From the NCBI RefSeq assembly GCF_027744825.2, contig NC_071347.1:22548001-22612000 (forward strand): a stretch of DNA of 64,000 bases, in the 5' to 3' direction. Source of the stretch: Synchiropus splendidus. Taxonomy: Eukaryota; Chordata; Actinopteri; Syngnathiformes; Callionymidae. Of this stretch, positions 11,801-22,544 are shown in pieces. How positions within the stretch are numbered: position 1 is the first letter of the stretch; each line of letters begins with the position of its first letter. The position numbers and the translations under genes were made by a program. A model generated the notes under the pieces. The model was not told the origin of the DNA. It searched no databases and saw only the letters and a program-made list of their open reading frames with translations.

Positions 11801-14334
11801 AGAGTCCAGTCTGCACGGTCAGAACCGAGCCACCGCTGAGTGCTCCGCAGTTTAGGACACAAAAGCGACAGCGCTCACACACATCAGGCCGCCGCGACCC
11901 TCCAAGGTCGTCATGATCTTTGAGATGTTTCTCCAGAGTGGAGCAACTGTACAGCTTTCACAGCCCATCATTATTTCATGTTTCCCATTGGTGCATTTTC
12001 CACGGCTCTATCTTTCCAGCAGAAAAGCCATATCAGGCTTGTTTCTGGTCGCCGCTATCTTCTCAACTGGTCGCCATAGAAACATGATTCACTGAGGAAA
12101 ATGTGAGGAATGAAAACTCCTAAATCTCAGGACAGTTTCATGCGCGCAGCCCAAGCTGTTTTCCAGGAGAAATGTCTTCACAACTACTCCAAAGGATGAT
12201 CTTTCTGAGGCGCAAATGTTGCACCAGGAATTCAAATGAGGCCCTGGTGACTTAATAACCGAAATCTAAGCGTAGCTGTACGTGTTCTTCCCAATAAAAT
12301 GTGGCAATTTAACAGAAAGAAAGTCGATAGAATTGGCTCCTGACAATCTTTCACGACTGGAAGTCCACCGTCCAGTCCTTTATTTCATCCACATCAACGT
12401 GTGTGTCCGTGGCTTACTGCCACCTGAAGGCCACTGCATTGGAACGTGTCTCACTGATAATTGATAGTGATATTTTACAAGGAAGGAGAAGCAGAGTTAC
12501 GTTTGCTTCTTAGGGACTGTGGCCGAAGGGGGGAGTTTAAGGTGCGAGGCAGGGTTTTCGCAAAACCTTAACCCTGGAATATGAATGTGATGTGAAGATA
12601 TGATGAAGAAACCTGACGCTGGTGACGGTGTCCCTCATGGGGGCGATAGAGTTCCTGCTGACGTGTTTGAATATGCTAGTGCACGTTTAGCATGTTAGCT
12701 AGCCGCCACATTTGCAGAACTGACTGAGGAGCAGAGCGCGCGATACATCTGCAGCTTCCATCTGAGGGCGATGAAGGAGAGTCGACGATGACTCTGGCCC
12801 AAACCAGGAGACAACGGAAGAGCCAGCGGTAACCACGGCAACCACTATGCACCCACGTAAGAGCTCCATCAACTGTCCTCCGCACTTAGTTTGTATTCAG
12901 CAGCCGAGGCTGCGACGCACTCGGGGGAGCTGTCCGGTGCTGAAACTCACCACTTCAGCACTAAGCTGCTTCTTCACAAGGCATCTGAGGAGGGGGGGGG
13001 AGGGGCGGCGGGGGAGATTGACAGACAAGTTTGGCAACGTTGTACCTTTTATCTCTTCTGCACTCGGTATGCAGCTGCCGCGACTCCAAACAAGGCTCAC
13101 AGATCCACCCAAACCGACCCGTTTCCTGCCCTTCACAGTCAAACGCCCGTATATGGACGCGTCGCACGCTCATCTGAGAGACGCGCACATGTTTATTGAG
13201 CTCAGCACATGGACCTGAAGGTCGTTCAGATCCAGTCAAGGTCGACAGGTCCTCGGATGAGAGCATGGTGGCTACAGCTGCATGTGAGAATTTACACCAA
13301 AACATCCATCTGCACCATTTTGCACTTGTAATAAAAACAAATTCATAAATACAATTGAAAATGTAGTGTTTTTCAATAAAAAAATTCAAATTCAGATACA
13401 CTTTTCTCATAACGTGTCCTCTTTTTACCACTGGATTTAGTACATCTAGATTGTGATGGTGAGTTTGTATAACTGTGTATCAACTGTTTTTTCCCTTTGT
13501 TTTCTGAGCATTTTTCTCTTTCAAAATTCTTTTTTAAATTTGTTTGTTTTGGCTTTTTTTTTTTCTTAATTCAGGAACAGTTCCAGAAAACCAGACCCGG
13601 CTCTCCTCCTCCTTCTGCTCTCTCCTTCTCCTGGACTGGCTTTTCTTTGTTCCACTGTGTCATGTTCAGTTTTAGATTCAGCGTTTTGAACATTTACATT
13701 TTGCATTTTTACTCTTCTTTCACTCTGTTCCCCCTTATGTTTCCACCACATTTTGCTTCTAAAAATCACATTTTGGTGTCGCAGTTTTTCCTCTTCTTCC
13801 TCCTCAGTAGTGCACTTCGACTATGATGTATTTTTACTTACATTCCCTTTTCTTGAGGCGAGAAGATACCAAATCATCAGTGGAGTCCAAACCTGCATTA
13901 TAAATCTTGTTTTAATCCTAAATAATACACATATTTGTTAAATATATATATCTATATTCTCTATGGACTTTAATCTCTTCTTCAAACTGAATTCTGTCCA
14001 GGTTTCTGCCGAGCTTCTGGACGCTCCTCAGACAGAACTTTGAAGTTAATTATTTTTCAACCTCACTTGTTCTTTTTCTTTGCCGCGGTCCACTTCTCTT
14101 CACTGCTGACGCTAAGCATTAGCCATTAGCTTCCCTGCATCCTTCACCTCCTCGCTGCAGACAACAAGCGGCTCAACGACTCGCAGCTAAATAATCCAAC
14201 GATGATTGTTCCTCTCTGGAACAGTGGTCAGTGGAATATGAATGTGCTCTCCTCTCGGGTGACTCACGCAGCTACAGGCCCGCGGTTGCCATGGCAGCAG
14301 CACACGCATGGAAACGGAGCTTGTCGAAGGGTGA

Positions 14335-14338
<4 letters not shown>

Positions 14339-14368
<30 letters not shown>
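14339..14368. repeat. (AT)n microsatellite
   Basis: About 15 uninterrupted AT dinucleotides. Confidence 0.95.
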
Positions 14369-14373
<5 letters not shown>

Positions 14374-14528
14374 CGTGCGTGTTTTTGTTTCCTCTGCCTG
14401 GGTTTGGTCAGTTCCAGCGTGGGTCGGCCCGGTGAGCCGCAAATAGATGGTGTGTGTGTGTCCGGCTTATCAACACAACTCGGTCGCCAGCTGAACAAAT
14501 TGCCTTCTCTGCTCGCTGTGATTAGACC

Positions 14529-14529
14529 A

Positions 14530-14592
<63 letters not shown>
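14529..14592. repeat. (CA)n then (TA)n microsatellite
   Basis: About 28 CA dinucleotides followed by a short TA run. Confidence 0.95.
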
Positions 14593-14594
<2 letters not shown>

Positions 14595-14669
14595 CGTTTG
14601 CAATCAGAGTTCAGCCACAGCAGCAAGATTTCAGCCTCATTCATTCTGTTTTGTAATGTCTTTCAAGGA

Positions 14670-14672
<3 letters not shown>

Positions 14673-14713
<41 letters not shown>

Positions 14714-14729
14714 TGTGTGTGTGTGTGTG
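14673..14729. repeat. (TG)n microsatellite, inverted partner of the CA run
   Basis: About 28 TG dinucleotides with a single TC interruption near 14712; complementary to the CA run at 14529. Confidence 0.95.
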
Positions 14730-14924
14730 GGTGCAGCCCGGGGTCCCACTGTGGAGCAATTGATCTTGGGCTGGACGTTGAAAGAACCCTGAAGACATAA
14801 ATCTGGACTCTGATACATGATTCTGATTCAGGTTGGACCTGAACATGCTGGCAGGGATTGTGTTGGGAGTCCAGGGACGTCATGGTGCTCGCGTGTCGGT
14901 GTGTGTGTCCTTGTATAGCATTAC

Positions 14925-15068
14925 TTGTGGGGACCATTGGGCCAGGTTTAAGCCTCAATTTGAGGGTGAAAACCTCTAAATAACTGGGTCTCAGTCTGGT
15001 TCAGAGTCCTGGTCCTGGTTCAGGTGAGAGGCTGGGGAAAGGGTGATGGCCAGGAGAGGTCCCCACAA
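14925..15068. mobile_element. Short inverted-end element (TTGTGGGGACC ... GGTCCCCACAA)
   Basis: A 144-bp copy with perfect 11-bp inverted termini. Internal landmarks are CTCAATTTGAGG, GTTCAGAGTCCTGG and GAGGCTGGGGAAAGGG. The same sequence recurs at least five more times in the window, so it is a dispersed family of MITE-like elements. No protein is encoded. Confidence 0.7.
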
Positions 15069-15554
15069 ATCATGAAAACATGACTCTGCGTGCCTCTGTA
15101 CTTGTTAACTTACTTTGTGGGAACCAACTCTTGACATAAGTCCAGGACAGACATGACAAAAAAAGTGAAAAAAAATGGAAAGAAATGTATTAAAAGGTTA
15201 TGATCCATGATCCATAAATCCTCAATGAGCAATGCAGAATAACAAATGTAATTATTTGACTTGGAAAAAATATTTTCAACTGCAACTTTTCACGACAAAC
15301 GTCCCGCAGGCCTCTGAAGGAGGGAAAGAGGAGGTTCATTTTACGAGAACTTAAATGTCTGGACTGGCTGAGGCATCACTTTGCCAAACTGGAGGAGGTT
15401 CGACGACCCAGAGTCACATGACTCAGCAGCGCAACTCAGTCACAGAAACTTTGCCAAGAATTCTGACCCGAAAGATCTTCAGCAGCTGGAGCCAAAGGTG
15501 CCGGTAACCATGACGACGTGTTTGCATTCCAAACATGAATGCTGTTGCTCAGTA

Positions 15555-15582
15555 CGTGTGTGTGTGTGTGTGTGTGTGTGTG
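15555..15582. repeat. (TG)n microsatellite
   Basis: About 13 TG dinucleotides; a short CA run follows at about 15625-15637. Confidence 0.9.
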
Positions 15583-18500
15583 CAGAGACGAACGACGCGA
15601 GGGATGATATATCACTGTAACCTGCACACACACACACGCGCGCGACACGGCGTTGAGATGTAACCGCAGCACTCCATCCATCATCTCACTCCCACACCGG
15701 ACCATCTAAAAATAGATCAGAACCAGTCTGTCACATTCTCAGCGCCCCCTGTTGAGCGTCTCTCTCAAAGGTCACCAACAGGTGCAGCAAAGCGCACGTG
15801 TCAAAGTTTGTCTCTGCCGCTGTTCCAATCCTTCCACCCGGGTTTTTCATCTGACTTTATTCCAACCTTCTATCTGCTGGTTCTCTCCTTGGTCAGATGA
15901 TGTTCAATAAAATATTTACAATGGTGTAAATGATTTTTTTAAAGAAAGACACCATGAGAGTTTTGTCATAATGTACCTGTGCTTTTTCTAGGAACCACAA
16001 TAACAACCATGTGGCTCGTGGCCAAAAAAGTTTGTTTGTCGAGTCAAAATGTGTATTTCTTTCTTTGTTTATTTTTTAACTTTGTGCTTATTTGTCCTGC
16101 ATCGAGGAATAATGACTTTTAATTTTTTTATTTTCTATTTTTTAACCTTACCTTCTCACCTCTAATCTAACCTATTTTTCTTTTGCTATTTTTTCTATTA
16201 TTTTTATTTTGATGCATGCAGTGGCAAATGTAATCTAATTGGGTTTTTTTTATTTTTCTTTCTTCCATTTCAGTGTATTTATTTGTATTTTTGAAGCCTA
16301 TAATGTGTTTGACTTTAGCGGTCAATGCGATGCTTTTATTTTGGATCATTTTAAATGAAAGATTTGGCTTTTATTTTGACCTTCTAAGCTCCCTCCTGCT
16401 GCTCCTCCCCCTCCCTCCAGCCTCCTGCATCTTCATCTCTCTTCCTCTCTTGGCCCCTCCCCCCTCCCTCACCCCGACACTCCACACTCCTCTGACCTCT
16501 GACCTGTTTGTGCTCTGTGATTCCGGAGCTCATCGACATTCCCAGACGGCTTTATTCCCATTAGTGCGGCAGATATTGATTCTTTCATTTTCATAATGAA
16601 AAGAGCAAGGCAGTGATTGACAAGCTTTTATGATGGACGTCAGCTCCGCATCGATCGGTGGCCGTAATGTGTTTCATAAAACAGGCCGCTGGTCATAATG
16701 TTTCAGCGTGGCTCCTGGAACAACGGCAAATGAAACTGTGCCACATTTTCATTTCAAAATCGAAATAAATACTTATGAACCTAAAAACCAGACTAAAAAT
16801 ATTTTCAAATATAAATACACAGCGCTGAATCGTGAATACAATCGAGAAAAACAGAAAATATGAAATAAAATCTAGTTAAAAAATAGAGGACAAAATAAAA
16901 ATACCATGATATAACATGGAAAATGTTCAGTTAATAGAATTAGGAGGTGCTTAAAATAAAAGAATTAAAAAGTGTTTAACATAAATAAATAAAAAAAAAG
17001 TAAAAAATCTTGTGGTTTATTTAATTTATTTTATTTTATTTAGTTAAAATGTATTTAATGTATTTAAACGCATTTTTCCAAAACTAGTAAAAACAACGAC
17101 TCAAAAATAAAAGCTTCCTTTTTATGATAATTTAAAAAAGGAAAACTTAATATGTTTTTTTTACACATCAATTCTACCAAATCAAGTCAATAAAAATGCT
17201 AAATAAATTGAGGAAGATTAAAAGGTCATGTGATTAAACTAACAATATATTCCCCACCACTAGGGGGCGAAAGTGTGACAACCACTCAGACAGTCATGCC
17301 TACAGACCACAACAGCCTCAGCACTGTGTATCATGTGGGAGGAAACCAGAGTGTCCAGAGGAACCCAGAACAGGTTCAAAAGTGCTGTGATCCACCCGGC
17401 AACAAACAAGTGTAATCGACCAATCAGAATGTGGCTGTTTGCTTGGACATTGTGTGAGCACCAATGAAAACCTTCCACCTGGTCAGGTGACCGGCAGCTG
17501 ACAGGAAGGCGTGCGCTCTGTTAGCTCGCCTGGCCACTTCGCATGAGCAACACGTCTCCACTTCTTGGTTTTCCTGTTCGGAGGGAACAGTCATTTCCCA
17601 GCATGCATCAGGAGCAAAGGTCACACGGACGGAGAGAATTACAAACATCTTCTCATCAGGGAAATGGAATGTGTTCGGCTCCAGCCGCAACATGTAAGTG
17701 GAGGTCGACAGGAAGCCGGCGGTTCCTGAGCCGCGCTGAAGACGGAGCGCACGGATTCAGACCGATAGATACGCGGACAAGTCACTGCGCTAAAATGAAA
17801 ACCTGATCGTCATCATCGCCGCTCAGCTGCCTTTGTTTGGTGCATATTGGTAGATATGGTCAGAGGACGTTTGTCAAGAAACATGTCAGATGAATACTTA
17901 AAAATGTAGGCCATGAAATCGATGCAATACATATTCAGTTCCTAAGTGTAAATGTCAAATTATTATTGTTGGCATATTATTAAAGAACTTATTAAATGGA
18001 TTAAATAATAAAATAACTAATTTCATAACCATTTTACTGAACCATAATAAATTTAAGGGCAAAAATATTAACAAAGCAAATAAAAATTAACAAATAAATG
18101 TGGGCCTTTCTTCAGTTTAATATAATAAAATAATCATAATAGAAAATAATATGCATAAAACCAATCAAATTCATTTGATCAAAGCAGCTAAAAATACATG
18201 AAAATACATATGAAAATGTCATGACTGAAGTGAGCAGCTGAAGCCGGAGTGTGGCAGCTCACCCTCCTGCCACTGGAAGCATCAGAGCGGCTCATAAAAA
18301 GCTGGGCTTTATTACACAGAGCTAATGAGACTCACCGGCGGCGTCACCTGCACCGCAGCTGCTCCTTTCATTGATATTTTAAGAGCGTAACGTCCCACTC
18401 AGGCCTGGAGGTAACACTGCTACCACCACGTCAGCAAGGTGACTTTCACAGCTGGAGTCCAACATTCTGAGGGTTACATTTCCCTGTTTTGGTTCGATTC

Positions 18501-18683
18501 TCTCGCAGCTGCAGCGCACGGCGGCGGTGGTGGCGGGATCAATACTGAAGGGTTTTTGTTCTCGCAGCATCATCACCCGCCGTCACGCTCTGCTCAGAGG
18601 CGGGATTGTGGGGTGTTAGCGGTGATCTCTTTAAATCCTCCGGTGGTGCTGACGGCAGCAAGGACCGAGGCTAGAGGCAGGGC

Positions 18684-18719
18684 GAGGGGCGGGGCGAGGG
18701 GCGGGGCGAGGGGCGGGCC
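18684..18719. repeat. Three tandem 12-bp GC-box units
   Basis: GAGGGGCGGGGC is repeated at 18684, 18696 and (with one change) 18708. Each contains the Sp1/KLF core GGGGCGGGG or its near form. It sits about 28 bp before the 21-bp minisatellite. Confidence 0.85.
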
Positions 18720-18746
18720 AGGGAAAGAGGCAGGACAAGAGTCGGG

Positions 18747-19919
18747 ACTCACTCATGACATCATCACACTCACTCATGACATCATCACACTCACTCATGA
18801 CATCATCACAGTCACTCATGACATCATCACACTTCAACATGACATCATCACACTCACTCATGACATCATCACACTCACTCATGACATCATCACACTCACT
18901 CATGACATCATCACACTTCAACATGACATCATCACACTCACTCATGACATCATCACACTCACTCATGACATCATCACACTCACTCATGACATCATCACAG
19001 TCACTCATGACATCATCACACTTCAACATGACATCATCACACTCACTCATGACATCATCACACTCACTCATGACATCATCACACTCTAACATGACATCAT
19101 CACACTCACTCATGACATCATCACACTCACTCATGACATCATCACAGTCACTAATGACATCATCACACTCTAACATGACATCATCACACTCACTCATGAC
19201 ATCATCACAGTCACTCATGACATCATCACACTTCAACATGACATCATCACACTCACTCATGACATCATCACACTCACTCATGACATCATCACACTTCAAC
19301 ATGACATCATCACACTCACTCATGACATCATCACACTCACTCATGACATCATCACACTCTAACATGACATCATCACACTCACTCATGACATCATCACACT
19401 CACTCATGACATCATCACAGTCACTCATGACATCATCACACTCTAACATGACATCATCACACTCACTCATGACATCATCACAGTCACTCATGACATCATC
19501 ACACTCACTCATGACATCATCACACTCACTCATGACATCATCACACTTCAACATGACATCATCACACTCACTCATGACATCATCACACTCCAACATGACA
19601 TCATCACACTCTAACATGACATCATCACAGTCACTCATGACATCATCACACTCTAACATGACATCATCACAGTCACTCATGACATCATCACACTCTAACA
19701 TGACATCATCACACTCACTCATGACATCATCACACTAACATGACATCATCACAGTCACTCATGACATCATCACACTCCAACATGACATCGTCACAGTCAC
19801 TCATGACATCATCACACTCCAACATGACATCATCACACTCTAACATGACATCATCACATTACAACATGACATCATCACACTCACTCATGACATCATCACA
19901 CTCACTCATGACATCATCC
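18747..19919. repeat. 21-bp minisatellite, about 56 copies, in ntrk3 intron 1
   Basis: The unit is ATGACATCATCA plus nine variable bases (CACTCACTC, CAGTCACTC, CACTCTAAC, CACTTCAAC, CACTCCAAC). Because 21 is divisible by three and the unit has no stop, long open frames run on both strands (327 codons plus, 363 codons minus). These are artefacts of the repeat. One unit near 19730 lacks 2 bp and shifts the frame. The variant units alternate irregularly, which suggests unequal exchange. Confidence 0.95.
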
Positions 19920-21829
19920 AGTCTCACATTATGCAGCACGTGTCTCGGGTGTGTTGTGATTTGTTTTGACAAATGGCGGTGATGCAGCGACGACACACCA
20001 TCTAGCCGGGGCGACGGCTGACAGAGAGCGAAGGTCCAGCACAGACTCTACACAGCTGCGGCGCTCATTATTGAGTCCATCCGCGCCAGACTTGTTCTCG
20101 GCCTTCAACTCTGATGAGACTATAAAGAGCGCTGGGCTCGTAAACCCCAGCAGCGGACGGCTGCACGGCTCTGCGCGTCCGTGACACGTGTCGCGCGCTC
20201 TGGAACCCGTCGCCCTGCTCAGCATCTCACCGCGACACCAGAGGCGCCACCTCCGGGGAACGCTGCATTCAGGCGTGTGGGTTTTCTACGCCACTCACGT
20301 GTCAGATGATGTGTTCAGGAGCTCTGTCACCAAACCACTTTGATCTGAGTGATGCATTCAGGCGCTCCCACAAGTTCAGGTTGTGCCGTCGACTGCCATC
20401 TGTCTCCGTCAGCCATCCACATCACGCCTTCTCCATCTGCTCTGAGGGCAACCTCTGCACCAGTCAGAGAAGCAGATCAGCCGCGACGCGTTCAGGTTGT
20501 CCTCCATCCGGAGATTCCATCACCGACTTTTCACATCGGCTAGTGGCCATGATGAGCATGCTCGTCGAAGGACGACATGGGTAAACAATTCTTCTGAACT
20601 GTGTTGCGTATTTTCACTCTCCGAACGAAAAACACAACACACCTTTAATTTTCTGTTCGACTGAAACAACAAGGAGCACCTGAATGCATCGTGTCCGTGC
20701 ACTGACTGGATACGGACCATTTTTTGACGGGATTTTAACAGAAATTGCGCCTAGCGCCAAGGAGCGCAGCAGCACGCAGGGAACCCTTGAGCAACGCTTG
20801 ATGGTTCCGAGAGCTTTCAGACGTTCAACAAAGAGAATCTGAGAGCGATACCATCTGCGTTTCTGAGTCTGAGAGGAAGCGCCCCCTGGTGGACACAAGT
20901 GAAATAGGCGAATAAAGCGCCATGACATCATCCACAACCCTTATGAACTGAAACAAGCTTGTCCAGCACCATTGTGGGATCAAATATGTCGTCATGATGA
21001 CATCACTTCCTGTTACACAAGACAACAATCTGTACACAAGACAAAGAAAGCGATGACTTGAAAATGCAGACATGAACGACCGTTTTTCAAATTGTGTTTG
21101 TATGTAAGTTCAAATAAATTTACGTTGAATTGGAATTTTGGGAGTCTGTCGCTGAAGATTTCAAAATATTTTGGGCAGAATTTTTCAGATTGATGAGGGA
21201 ATAAATACTTTTTCATCATGATATTGAAAGGAAATTATTTTCTGTCCACAGAAAAAATTCAGTCCATTTTTATCACGCACTGCAGCGGAGCTAAGAGGTC
21301 AGAATAATCAGTTAAAAATGAAAAAATTATGAAGGAATTTTCACATTTTATGACGTCGGAGATTCACTTTTTTTCAAGAGAAAAAAATATGTCTCACGAG
21401 TAAAAATGCAATTTTGTGAGAGGAAAAATAACCAATTAATTAATTGAATACAATGTATGGAATATATATAAGCGAAAAAATTACATTTTGAAATAGAAAC
21501 GTATAAATACATTTTAAAACGGTTATTGAATAAAACATGACATCATCATTTTAGGAACTCGTGAACTGTAAAATGATCAAATGAATCATTATTTTAAGTT
21601 CCATTTGCGCCCTCAAAAGTGGAAATGGTGATGAAGAAAAATAGCAATTTACGTCTTGAAAACGCGGTTTATTGGGTGGTATATTCGGCGGACGACTAAT
21701 TCTGTTGTTTAGCAACAACTTTTTCTTTTCAGCCTCATCATCAAGGCGTCTATTTTCGGGGGGGCGACAGCGATGGCGGTGATTTTCCCCAGCCTCGGTG
21801 CCGCAGCAGCAGCAACACGTGCGACTTAC

Positions 21830-22086
21830 ATGGCGGTGATGTTCTGGAACAGGTCCTCGATGCTCCCGCTGCCGTTGGCGGAGCTGCCCTGGAAGGAGAG
21901 CAGCGGGAAGAACTTGCTGTTGTCCGACTTATTGCAGAAGATGTCGGTGGGCGAGCAGGAGCAGGTGGGCGGACAGTCGAGCAGCGAGCTCAGGTACTTG
22001 TGGAAGAAGATGCTGAGCAGGAAGATCTGCCTCCAGCTGCACCGCATCCTCGCCTGGCCCAATGCGCCAAAGAGCGCGGCGTCCAT
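21830..22086 (-). CDS. ntrk3: ntrk3 coding exon 1 (signal peptide and LRR N-cap)
   Basis: This exon encodes residues 1-85 plus two bases of codon 86. A short N-terminus beginning MDAALF leads into a hydrophobic stretch (IFLLSIFF, then YLSSLL), which reads as a secretion signal. A cysteine-rich LRRNT cap (CPPTCSCSPTDIFC) follows. After it come the FFPLL motif and a potential N-glycosylation site (NIT) close to the exon end. The donor reads AT/GTAAGT, so reading through would hit a stop immediately, which supports splicing there. The upstream ATG at 22086 is chosen because the family start is MD followed by about 10-15 residues before the hydrophobic core. A second in-frame Met at residue 14 is possible. 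The exon lies in a CpG-rich stretch, as expected for a first exon. Confidence 0.9.
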
Positions 22087-22540
22087 CCGGTCACGATCTG
22101 CTCCGACTTCAAAGCTCCAAAGCCCCTGGCGCGCTCGCGGTCAGTCCCAGCGATCAGCCGCGGTCCTAGTCGCAATCCTGCAGCGGAGCGTCACCACATC
22201 CTCCCAGCGTGGATCCATGCATCGGCCCGCGCGACGGCGGGGCTCCGGATTCCAGTCACGACTCCCGCAGACGGAGGAAAAGCCAATGGCAAACGGTGAT
22301 ATTCCCAAATGACTCCAGCCAGGCTGAACGCACGGAGGCACGCGAGAGGTCCAGCTCGGATTCACATCACCTCCTGCCTCTGCGTCGTTTTAAGTCTCTG
22401 CCTCTCTCGCTCTCTCTCTGACACACACACACACACACGCACACTCGCACAACTCCGCATCTCCAGGCTCCAAACGTCACCTGGTGGTCACACGTCGAAC
22501 TGCTTCTCCCGGGGTTGAGCTTAATTGCTTAATGGGATAC
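22087..22540 (-). promoter_or_regulatory. ntrk3: ntrk3 5' untranslated / promoter-proximal region
   Basis: The sequence immediately upstream of the ntrk3 start codon is CpG-rich to about 22.4 kb and then includes a TC/AC simple repeat (about 22404-22441). A possible acceptor on the transcript strand (pyrimidines then GCTGCAG, near 22190) would allow an upstream non-coding exon, as Trk genes often have. No TATA box is obvious, and the exact transcription start cannot be read from sequence. Confidence 0.5.
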
Positions 22541-22544
22541 GCGC

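Larger units (their letters stand above)
4179..21829 (-). other. ntrk3: ntrk3 intron 1 (about 17.7 kb)
   Basis: The long first coding intron, with GTAAGT donor at 21829 and ACAG acceptor at 4179. It contains a LINE 3' fragment (6498-6830), a pogo/Tigger-like element (8187-8858), microsatellites, an inverted-end element (14925-15068), AT-rich tracts (about 5530-6340, 13320-13950, 16050-17225, 17930-18210, 21060-21680), GC boxes (18684-18719) and a 21-bp minisatellite (18747-19919). I could not recognise any exon of another gene on either strand. Confidence 0.75.
1..22086 (-). other. ntrk3: ntrk3 gene (5' part): TrkC receptor, exons 1-3 in window
   Basis: This locus encodes the N-terminal part of a Trk-family receptor tyrosine kinase, the plasma-membrane receptor for neurotrophin-3. 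Three minus-strand exons with canonical splice sites give signal peptide, N-terminal cysteine cap and the first leucine-rich repeats, in the order and phase expected of the family. Each junction splits a codon after its second base (phase 2). The tract HIENWSGLRTLTNVDMELYT and the PRxFxKNPxLRYI pattern are closer to TrkC than to TrkA or TrkB from my knowledge of the family, so I call ntrk3. The a or b copy cannot be told. The remaining LRR, Ig, transmembrane and kinase exons must lie left of position 1: I looked for the next exon (the NLSSNRL-type LRR) in 1-3696 and did not see it. Confidence 0.9.

Noticed and set aside
18631..19738. Long open frames on both strands (327 and 363 codons) with heptapeptide repeats
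   Set aside because: They coincide exactly with the 21-bp minisatellite inside an ntrk3 intron. A stop-free unit divisible by three keeps frames open on both strands. There is no start context, splice support or protein family.
18747..19919. CRISPR-like array
   Set aside because: Units are contiguous with no unique spacers, in a vertebrate gene intron. It is a minisatellite. The same applies to 36198-37570.
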